In this document: in pieces, positions 1-5,867 of the stretch
How the letters are laid out: each line of letters opens with the position of its first letter
Position numbering within the stretch: position 1 is the stretch's first letter
Assembly (NCBI GenBank): GCA_027024625.1
Contig: JALVRY010000440.1
Span: 1 to 9,007, forward strand
Source: Thiotrichaceae bacterium
GTDB lineage: Bacteria; Pseudomonadota; Gammaproteobacteria; Thiotrichales; Thiotrichaceae
Length of the DNA: 9,007 nucleotides
Direction of reading: 5' to 3'
Notes under the pieces: model-generated
The model's database searches: none
Told to the model about the DNA's origin: nothing
What the model saw: only the letters and a program-made list of their open reading frames with translations
Translations under genes and position numbers: made by a program

Positions 1-196
1 CAGGCAGTAGTTCTGCTAGTTTTGCAAATTGATGTTCATAAACTTCCGTGGTTGCACGTAGGTATAAGTGCTTTTCCATCAAGCTTTCAAAGCGTTTTCT
101 TGCCCAGCCATGCAGTAAACCAATGGCATACTCCATTGCTAAGCGCTCAAATAGTTCTGGATTCTGATAGCGTTGTAATTTTTTTACTTCAGACAT
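1..196 (-). CDS. Anti-sigma factor, RskA-like N-terminal part (partial, runs off the window)
   Basis: Only the first 65 codons are present; the gene continues past position 1. The protein starts MSEVKKLQRYQNPELFERLA and continues with a segment of the form YAIGLLHGWARKRFESLMEK, ending in KLAELLP. This pattern (A-x-EYxxGxLxGxARxRFExL, then a second helix ending in LAxLLP) is the N-terminal sigma-binding region of RskA-type anti-sigma factors. Those are normally single-pass inner-membrane proteins with a periplasmic C-terminal domain; the membrane segment would lie outside the window. The ATG lies inside the end of the sigma factor gene, with a 13-base overlap, and is preceded by a GGAGAGG ribosome-binding site. 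The overlap implies translational coupling and roughly balanced synthesis of the pair. By family, the protein should hold the neighbouring sigma factor inactive. I see no zinc-binding HxxxCxxC motif in the visible part. The sensed signal is unknown. Confidence 0.8.
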   Translation of the reverse strand, partial: MSEVKKLQRYQNPELFERLAMEYAIGLLHGWARKRFESLMEKHLYLRATTEVYEHQFAKLAELLP

Positions 197-723
197 AATC
201 TCAACCTCTCCAAGCCTCGACGTATCCAAGCTTTTACAGTCCCCAAGGGACGTTCTAATTTATGTGACATTTCTTCATGTGTATGCCCGTAATAGTAGGA
301 CATTAAAATACATTCTTTTTGTTCTGGCTTTAGGTTATCCAGACATTGCATTAATTTACTGGTATCTTCACTTAAACTACTAAATTGATCAGGTTGCAAT
401 GCCTCACTGGCAAATTCAATGCCTTCATAAACGGCTTCTGTTTCTACAGGACGTGATTTTAGGCTACGCAACTTATCCAAGGTTTTATTACGCACAACGG
501 TAGTCATCCACGTCATTGCTCTGCCTTTTGCTGGCATAAAACGATGGGCATTATCCCAAATTTTTACATAAGCCTCTTGTAGTACATCCTCTGCTAAACC
601 TTCATGTTTTAACATACGAAGACACAAGGCATACATTCTTGGCGATGTTTGTTCATATAATTTTTTAAAGGCTGTCGCATCACGTTGAGCACAGAGTGCT
701 AAAAGCTCATCACAATCAGTCAT
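184..723 (-). CDS. ECF-type sigma-70 family RNA polymerase sigma factor (SigK/RpoE-like)
   Basis: A 179-residue protein with the two-domain plan of extracytoplasmic-function sigma factors. Region 2 covers roughly residues 10-85, with FKKLYEQTSPRMYALCLRML followed by AEDVLQEAYVKIWDNAHRF and the promoter-melting part WMTTVVRNKTLDKLRS. Region 4 covers about residues 125-178, with the helix-turn-helix stretch EEMSHKLERPLGTVKAWIRR. A 35-45 residue linker separates them, and there is no region 1 or 3, as expected for the class. A TTG directly in front of the ATG could extend the protein by one residue. I chose the ATG because AGGTG sits five bases before it, while the TTG would be almost on top of that site. 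The downstream overlapping gene is RskA-like, so this is a cognate sigma/anti-sigma unit that would direct an envelope or oxidative stress-type regulon. The regulon cannot be read from this window. Confidence 0.93.
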   Translation of the reverse strand: MTDCDELLALCAQRDATAFKKLYEQTSPRMYALCLRMLKHEGLAEDVLQEAYVKIWDNAHRFMPAKGRAMTWMTTVVRNKTLDKLRSLKSRPVETEAVYEGIEFASEALQPDQFSSLSEDTSKLMQCLDNLKPEQKECILMSYYYGHTHEEMSHKLERPLGTVKAWIRRGLERLRLCLK

Positions 724-985
724 CAAATCACCTGAGTTCTGGGATAATAGTTTTTGTTTTTTTACAGAGTGCTTATCTGTATTCGTTATTTTTTGTAATT
801 ATGGTACATGACTTTGTGTTTAACCTGAGAGATTCATTATTAATTTCTTGTGATGTCCTGAGTGTAATTCCTTATTTTATATTACGGTTTATTATTTTAT
901 TTAGATGCAAAGTCCCCTTTTCTTGGCTATTTCACTGGAACAGGTTTTACTCATCTTCATCCATCAGAAGCTACCTGAGCCTCCA
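724..985. other. AT-rich non-coding gap upstream of the sigma factor gene
   Basis: About 260 bp with long A and T runs and no credible gene. The plus-strand open frames here have no ribosome-binding site and no recognisable protein pattern. It must carry the promoter of the sigma/anti-sigma pair, but I could not find a convincing -35/-10 pair, nor a clear ECF-type autoregulatory promoter. The hexamer CCTGAG (CTCAGG on the minus strand) occurs at 731, 824, 857 and 974. The copy at 731 overlaps the sigma gene ribosome-binding site. The right part may also contain decayed sequence of the CYTH remnant next to it. Confidence 0.5.
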
Positions 986-1132
986 CTACTTTTGCATCTT
1001 TGTAGGCAGGCACTCCTCAATGTGTACAATCGAGGCCATGATATAACCTTGTCGATAAACAACAGATTTATCGACATATTGCTTCCATGAACCAGAAGTA
1101 ATTAAGAATTTTCTTTCTATTTCAATTGGCAT
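986..1132 (-). pseudogene. Truncated CYTH-domain gene remnant directly downstream of fabH
   Basis: A 48-codon frame beginning 12 bases after the fabH stop. Its first part, MPIEIERKFLITSGSW, followed by VVYRQGYI, matches the start of CYTH (triphosphate tunnel metalloenzyme) proteins. These open with an ExExK-type signature, here EIERK, and have a YRQGYL strand about 25-30 residues in. Full-length single-domain bacterial members are around 150 residues or more. Here the similarity stops after residue 32: the tail (MASIVHIEECLPTKMQK) is not CYTH-like, and a TAG follows. The expected VRVR and LTIK strands and the C-terminal half were not found in any frame downstream. I therefore read it as the 5' end of a gene whose remainder was lost by deletion or rearrangement. 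If expressed it could not form the tunnel fold. No good ribosome-binding site is seen; it could be read through from fabH. Confidence 0.7.
1050..1076. repeat. Perfect inverted repeat inside the CYTH remnant
   Basis: TGTCGATAAA at 1050-1059 and TTTATCGACA at 1067-1076 are exact reverse complements, separated by seven bases. There is no T run on either side, so it does not look like an intrinsic terminator. It overlaps codons of the CYTH-like part, so part of the symmetry may be coincidence of coding sequence. Confidence 0.6.
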
Positions 1133-1144
1133 GAGAAGCTGATA

Positions 1145-2110
1145 TTAAAAACGAATCAATGCTGATCCCCAAGTAAAGCCACCACCAAAACCTTCTAATA
1201 AAAGGGTTTCATCTCTTTTAATTCGACCATCACGTACTGCAGTATCCAATGCAAGCGGGATGGATGCTCCTGATGTATTACCATGTTGATCAACGGTCAC
1301 AACCACATGATCTGTCGACATTTTCAGCTTCTTTGCAGTTGCATTGATAATACGAATATTTGCTTGATGCGGTACAAGCCAGTCTATATCTTCTTTTTTC
1401 ATATCATTGGCGGCTAATGTCTCATCAACAATACGACCTAGGGTATTAACTGCCACTTTGAATACTTCATTACCCTTCATTTGAATAAATGCTTCACCAT
1501 TTTTCAAACGTGCGTAATCTTGTGAAACGCCAGCATTTACTTTTAACAAATCTTCATAGCTACCATCAGCATGGATATGGGTAGATAAGATACCGGGCTC
1601 ATCAGATGCCTCTAATACAACTGCACCAGCACCGTCACCAAATAAAATACATGTACCGCGATCTGTCCAATCAACGATGTTAGAAAGTGTTTCAGCACCA
1701 ATAACCAATGCGCATTTGTTTGAACCACTACGAATAAATTTATCTGCTGTCGCTAATGCATAAACAAAACCTGTGCAAACCGCTTGTATATCAAAAGCAG
1801 CGCCACCATTTTTAATACCTAAGCGCTTTTGCAATAAACATGCCGTACTTGGAAAGATAAGATCAGGGGTGGTCGTTGCAAAAACAATCAGATCAACATC
1901 ATCCGTTGTCTTGCCTGCCATTTCTAAGGCTCTACGAGCAGCTATTTCTGCTATTTCTGAGGTTGTCTGGCCATCAACGATATGACGTTGATGAATACCT
2001 GTACGCTCAACAATCCATTGATGCGAGGTATCTACCATCGCTTCTAAATCATGGTTACTTAATACTTTCTCTGGTAAATAACTACCCGTACCCGTAATTC
2101 GTGAAAACAT
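1145..2110 (-). CDS. fabH: Beta-ketoacyl-[acyl-carrier-protein] synthase III (KASIII)
   Basis: A 321-residue protein of normal family length. FabH carries out the first condensation of type II fatty-acid synthesis, joining acetyl-CoA (or another short acyl-CoA) to malonyl-ACP to give acetoacetyl-ACP in the cytoplasm. The catalytic triad is complete: Cys112 in DIQAVCTGF, His248 in VPHQANIRI and Asn278 in [10 protein letters not shown]. The N-terminal [15 protein letters not shown], the [12 protein letters not shown] segment and the C-terminal [15 protein letters not shown] are typical. The start is supported by GAGGAG nine bases upstream of the ATG. It lies 28 bp after plsX on the same strand and is surely co-transcribed with it, matching the common plsX-fabH pairing. 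Nothing is missing or odd in the protein; a decayed CYTH gene follows it. Confidence 0.97.
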   Translation of the reverse strand: MFSRITGTGSYLPEKVLSNHDLEAMVDTSHQWIVERTGIHQRHIVDGQTTSEIAEIAARRALEMAGKTTDDVDLIVFATTTPDLIFPSTACLLQKRLGIKNGGAAFDIQAVCTGFVYALATADKFIRSGSNKCALVIGAETLSNIVDWTDRGTCILFGDGAGAVVLEASDEPGILSTHIHADGSYEDLLKVNAGVSQDYARLKNGEAFIQMKGNEVFKVAVNTLGRIVDETLAANDMKKEDIDWLVPHQANIRIINATAKKLKMSTDHVVVTVDQHGNTSGASIPLALDTAVRDGRIKRDETLLLEGFGGGFTWGSALIRF

Positions 2111-2138
2111 TTACCCTTTCTCCTCTTTCTACAACCCG

Positions 2139-3170
2139 TTATGATTTTTTACTTTTATCATCAAATAGCAATTCAAGTTGCTTATTAATTTTTTGTGGCA
2201 CATTGGTAATAGCTTCTGATCTCGCAATCCCGATTGCATTTGCATAGGATAGGCTATCAGCCCCGCCATGACTTTTAATCACAATCCCTTGCAAGCCTAA
2301 AAAGCTTGCCCCGTTATAACGTCTAGGGTCAAATTTTCGACGAAACGATTTAATAACAGGCAAGGCGATTAATGCAGCCATCTTAGCAAAAATATTGCTG
2401 GTAAATTGAGCTTTTAGCTCATTAGAAATCATTTTTGCTAAACCTTCTGTGGTTTTTAAGGCCACATTGCCAACGAAACCATCACAGACCACCACATCCA
2501 CATCTTTTAGGAAAACATCATCACCTTCAACAAAACCGATATAGTTAAGGTCAGCCGATTCAAGCAGCGCACTCGCTGCTTTTACTTGCTCATTCCCTTT
2601 AATCGCTTCTTGCCCAATATTAAGCAGCCCTACTTTTGGTGATTCTATATTGTCAATGGATTTGACTAGTTCTGAGCCCATTACAGCAAATTGATAAAGA
2701 TGTTCTGCCGACGAGTCGACATTTGCCCCTAAGTCTAATACGTGAGTTGAACCAAATTCGGAAGGAATCGTAGAACAGATAGCAGGACGATCAATCCCCG
2801 GTAACATTTTTAATACAAAACGAGCCGTTGCCATCAATGCCCCTGTGTTCCCTGCACTAACAGCCGCATTAGCAGTACCATCCTTCACTAAATTAATAGC
2901 GACTCGCATCGATGAATCTTTTTTTGTCCTTAAAGCTAATGCGGGTGCATCATCCATCTCTACAACCTGAGTAGCATGATGAATCTTCAGACGGTCATTG
3001 GTTTTCTGTCCAAGCTCAAGGAGCTTTTCCTTTATTTTTTCTTTATCACCAACCAATATCAATGCTATATCATTATACTGTTGCAACGACTCAACGGCCG
3101 CAGGTACAACGACAGACAAGCCAAAGTCACCACCCATTGCATCTAATGCAATTGTATATATTGATGTCAT
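2139..3170 (-). CDS. plsX: Phosphate acyltransferase PlsX
   Basis: A 343-residue protein. PlsX converts acyl-ACP and inorganic phosphate to acyl-phosphate, the acyl donor for PlsY in the first step of phosphatidic acid synthesis, and acts as a peripheral protein at the membrane. Family patterns are seen in order: IALDAMGGDFG at the N-terminus, SAGNTGALMA, VLDLGANVDSS, LNIGQE, FVEGDDVF, VCDGFVGNVALKTTEG, and YNGASFLGLQGIVIKSHGGAD near the C-terminus. A longer frame from a GTG at 3221 would add 17 residues (MLFFYGVCASF...). I reject it because family members begin a few residues before the ALDAMGGD strand and the ATG at 3170 fits that. The ribosome-binding site for this ATG is weak. It is followed by fabH after 28 bp. 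Unusually, a strong terminator lies between rpmF and this gene. Confidence 0.96.
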   Translation of the reverse strand: MTSIYTIALDAMGGDFGLSVVVPAAVESLQQYNDIALILVGDKEKIKEKLLELGQKTNDRLKIHHATQVVEMDDAPALALRTKKDSSMRVAINLVKDGTANAAVSAGNTGALMATARFVLKMLPGIDRPAICSTIPSEFGSTHVLDLGANVDSSAEHLYQFAVMGSELVKSIDNIESPKVGLLNIGQEAIKGNEQVKAASALLESADLNYIGFVEGDDVFLKDVDVVVCDGFVGNVALKTTEGLAKMISNELKAQFTSNIFAKMAALIALPVIKSFRRKFDPRRYNGASFLGLQGIVIKSHGGADSLSYANAIGIARSEAITNVPQKINKQLELLFDDKSKKS

Positions 3171-3311
3171 ACTTTCGTTACCAGATGAAAAAGATGCACA
3201 CACCCCATAAAAAAACAACACGATTCAGAGATTCTCAAGAAGATTTAACAACTCACGAATCAACATCCGAGCCAATATGAGATTTCATCGACAAATGGGG
3301 CTAAATAACGA
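3171..3311 (-). promoter_or_regulatory. Presumed promoter and leader region of plsX-fabH
   Basis: This 141-bp stretch lies between the rpmF terminator and plsX. If that terminator works on minus-strand transcripts, the promoter of plsX-fabH must be here. I could not pick out a convincing sigma70 -35/-10 pair. The call rests on position only. Confidence 0.35.
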
Positions 3312-3341
3312 AAAAAAGCGGGCAAAAAAACCCGCTTTTTT
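3312..3341 (-). terminator. Intrinsic terminator after rpmF (bidirectional shape)
   Basis: An 11-bp perfect stem, AAAAAAGCGGG at 3312-3322 and CCCGCTTTTTT at 3331-3341, encloses an eight-base loop. The GC core is GCGGG/CCCGC. An A tract on one side and a T tract on the other give a U run in either direction, so it could stop transcription both ways. For the minus-strand genes it lies about 67 bp past the rpmF stop and 142 bp before the plsX start. Confidence 0.9.
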
Positions 3342-3408
3342 ATTATCTATGTTACAAGCCAGATTACTAAACAACATAATCAACTGGCTTGATAAAAACA
3401 AGTCATTA

Positions 3409-3609
3409 TTACTCGTCTTCATCGTCCTCAATTTCAACAGCATTGTTGATAATTTGACGACCGCGGTAAAAACCATCCGCCGTCATATTATGACGTAGAT
3501 GCGTTTCACCCGATACAGGATCAACAGATAATGTTGGGTTAGTTAAAGCATCATGTGAACGACGCATACCACGTCTTGAACGTGACTTTTTACTTTTTTG
3601 TACTGCCAT
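3409..3609 (-). CDS. rpmF: Large-subunit ribosomal protein bL32
   Basis: A 66-residue basic protein starting [20 protein letters not shown], with the typical central [15 protein letters not shown] and a C-terminal GFYRGRQII. It is a structural protein of the 50S subunit near the peptidyl-transferase region. There are no cysteines, so this is the zinc-free form. It is somewhat longer than the roughly 57-residue E. coli protein because of an acidic tail ending [13 protein letters not shown] site about ten bases upstream supports the start. It follows yceD after 71 bp on the same strand, the conserved arrangement in which yceD and rpmF are co-transcribed. A strong hairpin terminator follows, so most rpmF transcripts should end before plsX. 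Confidence 0.97.
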   Translation of the reverse strand: MAVQKSKKSRSRRGMRRSHDALTNPTLSVDPVSGETHLRHNMTADGFYRGRQIINNAVEIEDDEDE

Positions 3610-3680
3610 GAGGGTATTACTCCGTAAATTTCAATCTTTATGCTAACCAAATACAAACCCACCTCAAAGGCTTGCAACAG

Positions 3681-4217
3681 TTATGATTCATCACTCTTAA
3701 AGGCACCTTTCAGTGCAGCAAAAGGATTCTCGTTTTCATCCTTTTGTTTTTCTTTCTCAACTTCTATATCAAATGACACTGCTCTTGCAGCCTCATCTAA
3801 ATCACAATTTTTATGCCTTGCTATCACCGGTAGTGATAGTAACAACTCATCTTCAATGAAGTCTTGAAGAAAAATGGTATTATCCTCAACTAACCATGTG
3901 TCATGTGACTCTTGCAAGCGTTCTGCTTCTGCATCGGATTTCAATAAAATCACTTCGACATCACTATCTACACTATAGTCAAACGACTCTAAGCAGCGCT
4001 GGCATTGCAATGGTACGCTACCCTTAACCTTGCCTTTTACTGTCGGTAAACCTGTATCCGTTTCTGTAAATTCAAGCTCAACAAAAACCTCACCAGTTTC
4101 AGCACTCGCCAATTCTTGAATACGCGATAGTCTCTTTAGCGATAATTGACCAGTCAATATACGTCGCTGTTCGACCAAACGGTACGGATTTATTTCTATG
4201 GGTAGCCTAGTTGACAT
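3681..4217 (-). CDS. yceD: DUF177/YceD family 23S rRNA accumulation protein
   Basis: A 178-residue protein of the YceD (DUF177) family, whose members are linked to 23S rRNA accumulation and ribosome assembly. The N-terminus (RLPIEINPYRLVEQRRILTG) lines up in position with E. coli YceD. A conserved CxxC pair occurs near residue 93-96 in PLQCQRCLESF. Further matches are FIEDELLLSLPVIARH, and near the end the short NPFAAL motif used by many members. The region just before NPFAAL (EVEKEKQKDENE) is charged and probably disordered. The start is supported by alignment of its N-terminus with the family. There is no room for a normal ribosome-binding site because the predicted promoter -10 element lies only nine bases upstream. 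The gene heads the yceD-rpmF unit. Confidence 0.93.
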   Translation of the reverse strand: MSTRLPIEINPYRLVEQRRILTGQLSLKRLSRIQELASAETGEVFVELEFTETDTGLPTVKGKVKGSVPLQCQRCLESFDYSVDSDVEVILLKSDAEAERLQESHDTWLVEDNTIFLQDFIEDELLLSLPVIARHKNCDLDEAARAVSFDIEVEKEKQKDENENPFAALKGAFKSDES

Positions 4218-4226
4218 AAGCGGGCG

Positions 4227-4256
4227 ATTATAGAAACTATCAGGGTGTATTGTAAA
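4227..4256 (-). promoter_or_regulatory. Sigma70-like promoter of yceD-rpmF
   Basis: Read on the minus strand: TTTACA at 4251-4256, an 18-base spacer, then a consensus TATAAT at 4227-4232. The yceD ATG begins at 4217, leaving only nine bases (CGCCCGCTT) between the -10 box and the start codon. Transcription normally starts about seven bases after the -10 box, so the mRNA would carry only about two or three bases before ATG, essentially leaderless. Confidence 0.75.
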
Positions 4257-4450
4257 GATAAATAATAGAACAATCCCAAAGACTTATTAAAGAGGCACAT
4301 AAATCCAGAAGAAAACGGCTTATCTTGTATGACCTATCGCTTATCGTTTAGCGGTCAACCAATCACACAAATCTCTTTAATCTAGCCCCATCAGTTACCT
4401 AATCCCATGGGCTTGCAACTCCTCATTTTATAGAACAAATGAGGTTTCCC
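4257..4450. other. Non-coding stretch with small inverted repeats, left part of the divergent intergenic region
   Basis: No gene is seen. It contains ATTAAAGAG at 4286-4294 with its exact reverse complement CTCTTTAAT at 4372-4380, the palindrome CCCATGGG at 4404-4411, and an eight-base-pair hairpin, CCTCATTT at 4421-4428 against AAATGAGG at 4437-4444 with an eight-base loop. The hairpin lacks a proper T run, so I do not call it a terminator. Confidence 0.5.
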
Positions 4451-4454
4451 TTAG

Positions 4455-4613
4455 GAGGCGGTCTGAGAATAGCAAGCGTAGCGAAAATTTGGCGTATTAG
4501 CGCCTATTTTTCGTTCAAATAAGGAGAATGGTTATTCCCTTTGATGAATTTGAACGGGAAATAGGTGCAATCAGGCAGATTTGCAGTAGCTTGTTCTATT
4601 CTCAGACAGCCTC
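4455..4613. mobile_element. 159-bp palindromic MITE-like element
   Basis: The ends are inverted repeats of 18 bases: GAGGCGGTCTGAGAATAG at 4455-4472 and CTATTCTCAGACAGCCTC at 4596-4613, with one mismatch. The similarity continues inward, so nearly the whole element can fold on itself. Inner matches include CGTTCAAAT at 4512-4520 against ATTTGAACG at 4547-4555, CCTATTT near 4503 against AAATAGG near 4559, and a small apical stem around 4521-4541. It is flanked by TTAG (4451-4454) and CTAG (4614-4617). Both fit the YTAR-type target known for some IS5-family elements, but they are not identical, so a clean target-site duplication is not shown. There is no open frame long enough for a transposase. 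It is best read as a non-autonomous element moved by a transposase encoded elsewhere; the family is not established. Confidence 0.75.
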
Positions 4614-4626
4614 CTAGGAGCTAGTC

Positions 4627-4696
4627 TTGAGAATATGAAGGTTATAGAAAGCTGAGCCAATTTTGGTTTCTTCACATAATTTTCACTGTTCTCAAA
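4627..4696. repeat. Imperfect inverted repeat right of the MITE-like element
   Basis: TTGAGAATATGAAGGTTAT, starting at about 4627, is loosely mirrored by ATAATTTTCACTGTTCTCAA, ending at about 4696. The outermost seven bases (TTGAGAA/TTCTCAA) match exactly and the inner part matches with gaps. It may be a decayed element or chance. Confidence 0.35.
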
Positions 4697-4702
4697 CAAA
4701 CT

Positions 4703-4757
4703 CCATGGGTGTTCTAACTAAATTATTCTTCCGATTTATTTAGAGCACCCACCATGG
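4703..4757. repeat. Inverted repeat upstream of the OmpA-domain gene
   Basis: TGGGTGTTCTAACTAAAT at 4706-4723 and ATTTATTTAGAGCACCCA at 4734-4751 are reverse complements with two mismatches and a ten-base loop. Each arm carries a CCATGG at its outer side (4703-4708 and 4752-4757). The hairpin would end about 70 bases before the plus-strand gene start. There is no T run, so it is not an obvious terminator for either direction. It could be a regulatory hairpin or the remains of another small mobile element. Confidence 0.6.
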
Positions 4758-4823
4758 GTTTTATTACCCTTCGAGATATGATTCTTTGAGCATTATATCC
4801 TCGAAATCTAGAGGAGCTTCTTT

Positions 4824-5708
4824 ATGTCTCGCGTTATCTCTATTATTGCTTTCATTATACTCCTCATATTACTTCTCATCTTATTTAGACAATGCTCCCC
4901 CACTCAAATACAAACCCACAAAGCAACAGAAGGTATGGTGTCTGAGGGGGTCATACTTCGTTCATCAAAGCCAAATCCTTCCACCCACCATTTATTACCC
5001 AACAATAAATTACCAAATACGACGTTTGACAATTCAGGCAAGCAAAGCAGTATAAGCTCCCCTCTTCCCTCAACATTAAGCACACTAGATTCCAAGCCAA
5101 TAGAAACAACAATAAATAGTATTGTGACCGATAATGAAAGCGTAATAAAAGAGAGTAGCACTGCCGATATTCTTGAAAAAGAAACGCCTTCAGACAGTGA
5201 TAAGCCACTCACAATGCGACATCCAGAAAATGATACCAACACAACCACAAATCATACGATACAAAACGACAAATCATTTGATAATTCAATTACTCAAGGA
5301 ATAACAAACAATACACAGCAAGCACAAGCTAGTAGTAAAATAGTAAAAAACAATGCATATATCATTCTACAAGGTGTTAGCTTTCGCTTCGGTTCAGCAA
5401 CATTACTTTCAAGCTCTTCTTTACAATTGCAAAGAATTATCGCTCGATTACAAATGAATCCTAAGTTAAAAGTCGAAATAGCAGGTTATACCGACAATAC
5501 TGGTGACAGCACAGCAAATAAAATCATCTCTCAACTACGGGCAAAAGCTGTTAGGGATTACTTTATTTCGAACGGAATAGAGGCTGAGCGTTTAATTGCT
5601 ATTGGCTATGGAGATAATGCACCTATAGCTGATAACTCAACCCCTTTTGGTCGAAAAAAGAATCGCCGCGTAGAAATTCATATTAAAAATGCACTAAACA
5701 ATTCTTAG
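4824..5708 (+). CDS. Membrane-anchored OmpA-domain (peptidoglycan-binding) protein
   Basis: A 294-residue protein in three parts. Residues 4-21 form one very hydrophobic helix (ISIIAFIILLILLLILF) ending in FRQCSP. That is not a good lipobox, so an inner-membrane anchor is more likely than a lipoprotein. Residues about 25-175 are a low-complexity Ser/Thr/Asn-rich stretch, probably disordered periplasmic linker. Residues about 178-288 are an OmpA C-terminal domain: VSFRFGSATL, VEIAGYTDNTG with Asp224, QLRAKAVRDYF with Arg239, and GYGDNAPIADN followed by GRKKNRRVEIHI. Asp224 and Arg239 correspond to the residues that bind diaminopimelate of peptidoglycan in OmpA. The protein would tie the inner membrane to the cell wall. 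AGAGGAG seven bases before the ATG supports the start. It stands alone between a large non-coding region and an unrelated gene run. The precise role is unknown. Confidence 0.85.
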   Translation: MSRVISIIAFIILLILLLILFRQCSPTQIQTHKATEGMVSEGVILRSSKPNPSTHHLLPNNKLPNTTFDNSGKQSSISSPLPSTLSTLDSKPIETTINSIVTDNESVIKESSTADILEKETPSDSDKPLTMRHPENDTNTTTNHTIQNDKSFDNSITQGITNNTQQAQASSKIVKNNAYIILQGVSFRFGSATLLSSSSLQLQRIIARLQMNPKLKVEIAGYTDNTGDSTANKIISQLRAKAVRDYFISNGIEAERLIAIGYGDNAPIADNSTPFGRKKNRRVEIHIKNALNNS

Positions 5709-5765
5709 GAGCTGTTACCAACTCTGCACTCAAAATGTTACCTCCTTTGTGAATATCACTATATG

Positions 5766-5801
5766 CTTTATTGATGGCAAATAGCGATTCCATCAAATAA
5801 G
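5766..5801. repeat. Imperfect hairpin between the OmpA-domain gene and the aminotransferase gene
   Basis: CTTTATTGATGG at 5766-5777 and CCATCAAATAAG at 5790-5801 pair at ten of twelve positions around a 12-base loop. No T run follows on the plus strand, so termination after the OmpA-domain gene is possible but unproven. Confidence 0.45.
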
Positions 5802-5867
5802 AGGTGGTAGAAGCCATAGCATTTGCTACTATTTCAAATTCATGAAGCAATCACATAGCAAAATATA

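Noticed and set aside
696..1046. Plus-strand open frames of 116 and 61 codons in the gap between the sigma gene and fabH
   Set aside because: No ribosome-binding site, composition dictated by AT-rich sequence, and they overlap the clear CYTH remnant on the other strand.
3171..3221. GTG start adding 17 residues to PlsX
   Set aside because: The extra residues are not family-like and the ATG at 3170 places the conserved ALDAMGGD strand at the usual distance.
3285..3498. Open frames on both strands across the rpmF terminator
   Set aside because: They run through a perfect terminator hairpin and into rpmF out of frame, with no recognisable protein pattern.
4421..4450. Hairpin CCTCATTT/AAATGAGG as an intrinsic terminator
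   Set aside because: The stem is AT-rich, only eight base pairs, and no T run follows in either direction; no gene ends nearby.
4770..4800. Sigma70 promoter for the OmpA-domain gene around TATGAT (4777) or TTATAT (4793)
   Set aside because: Either -10 candidate lacks a credible -35 box at the right distance, so I did not list it.
4786..5055. Plus-strand 89-codon frame overlapping the start of the OmpA-domain gene
   Set aside because: The frame starting at 4824 has a strong ribosome-binding site and a recognisable membrane helix and OmpA domain; this is its shadow.
4904..5248. Minus-strand frames opposite the Ser/Thr/Asn linker
   Set aside because: Shadow of low-complexity coding sequence; no ribosome-binding site or domain pattern.
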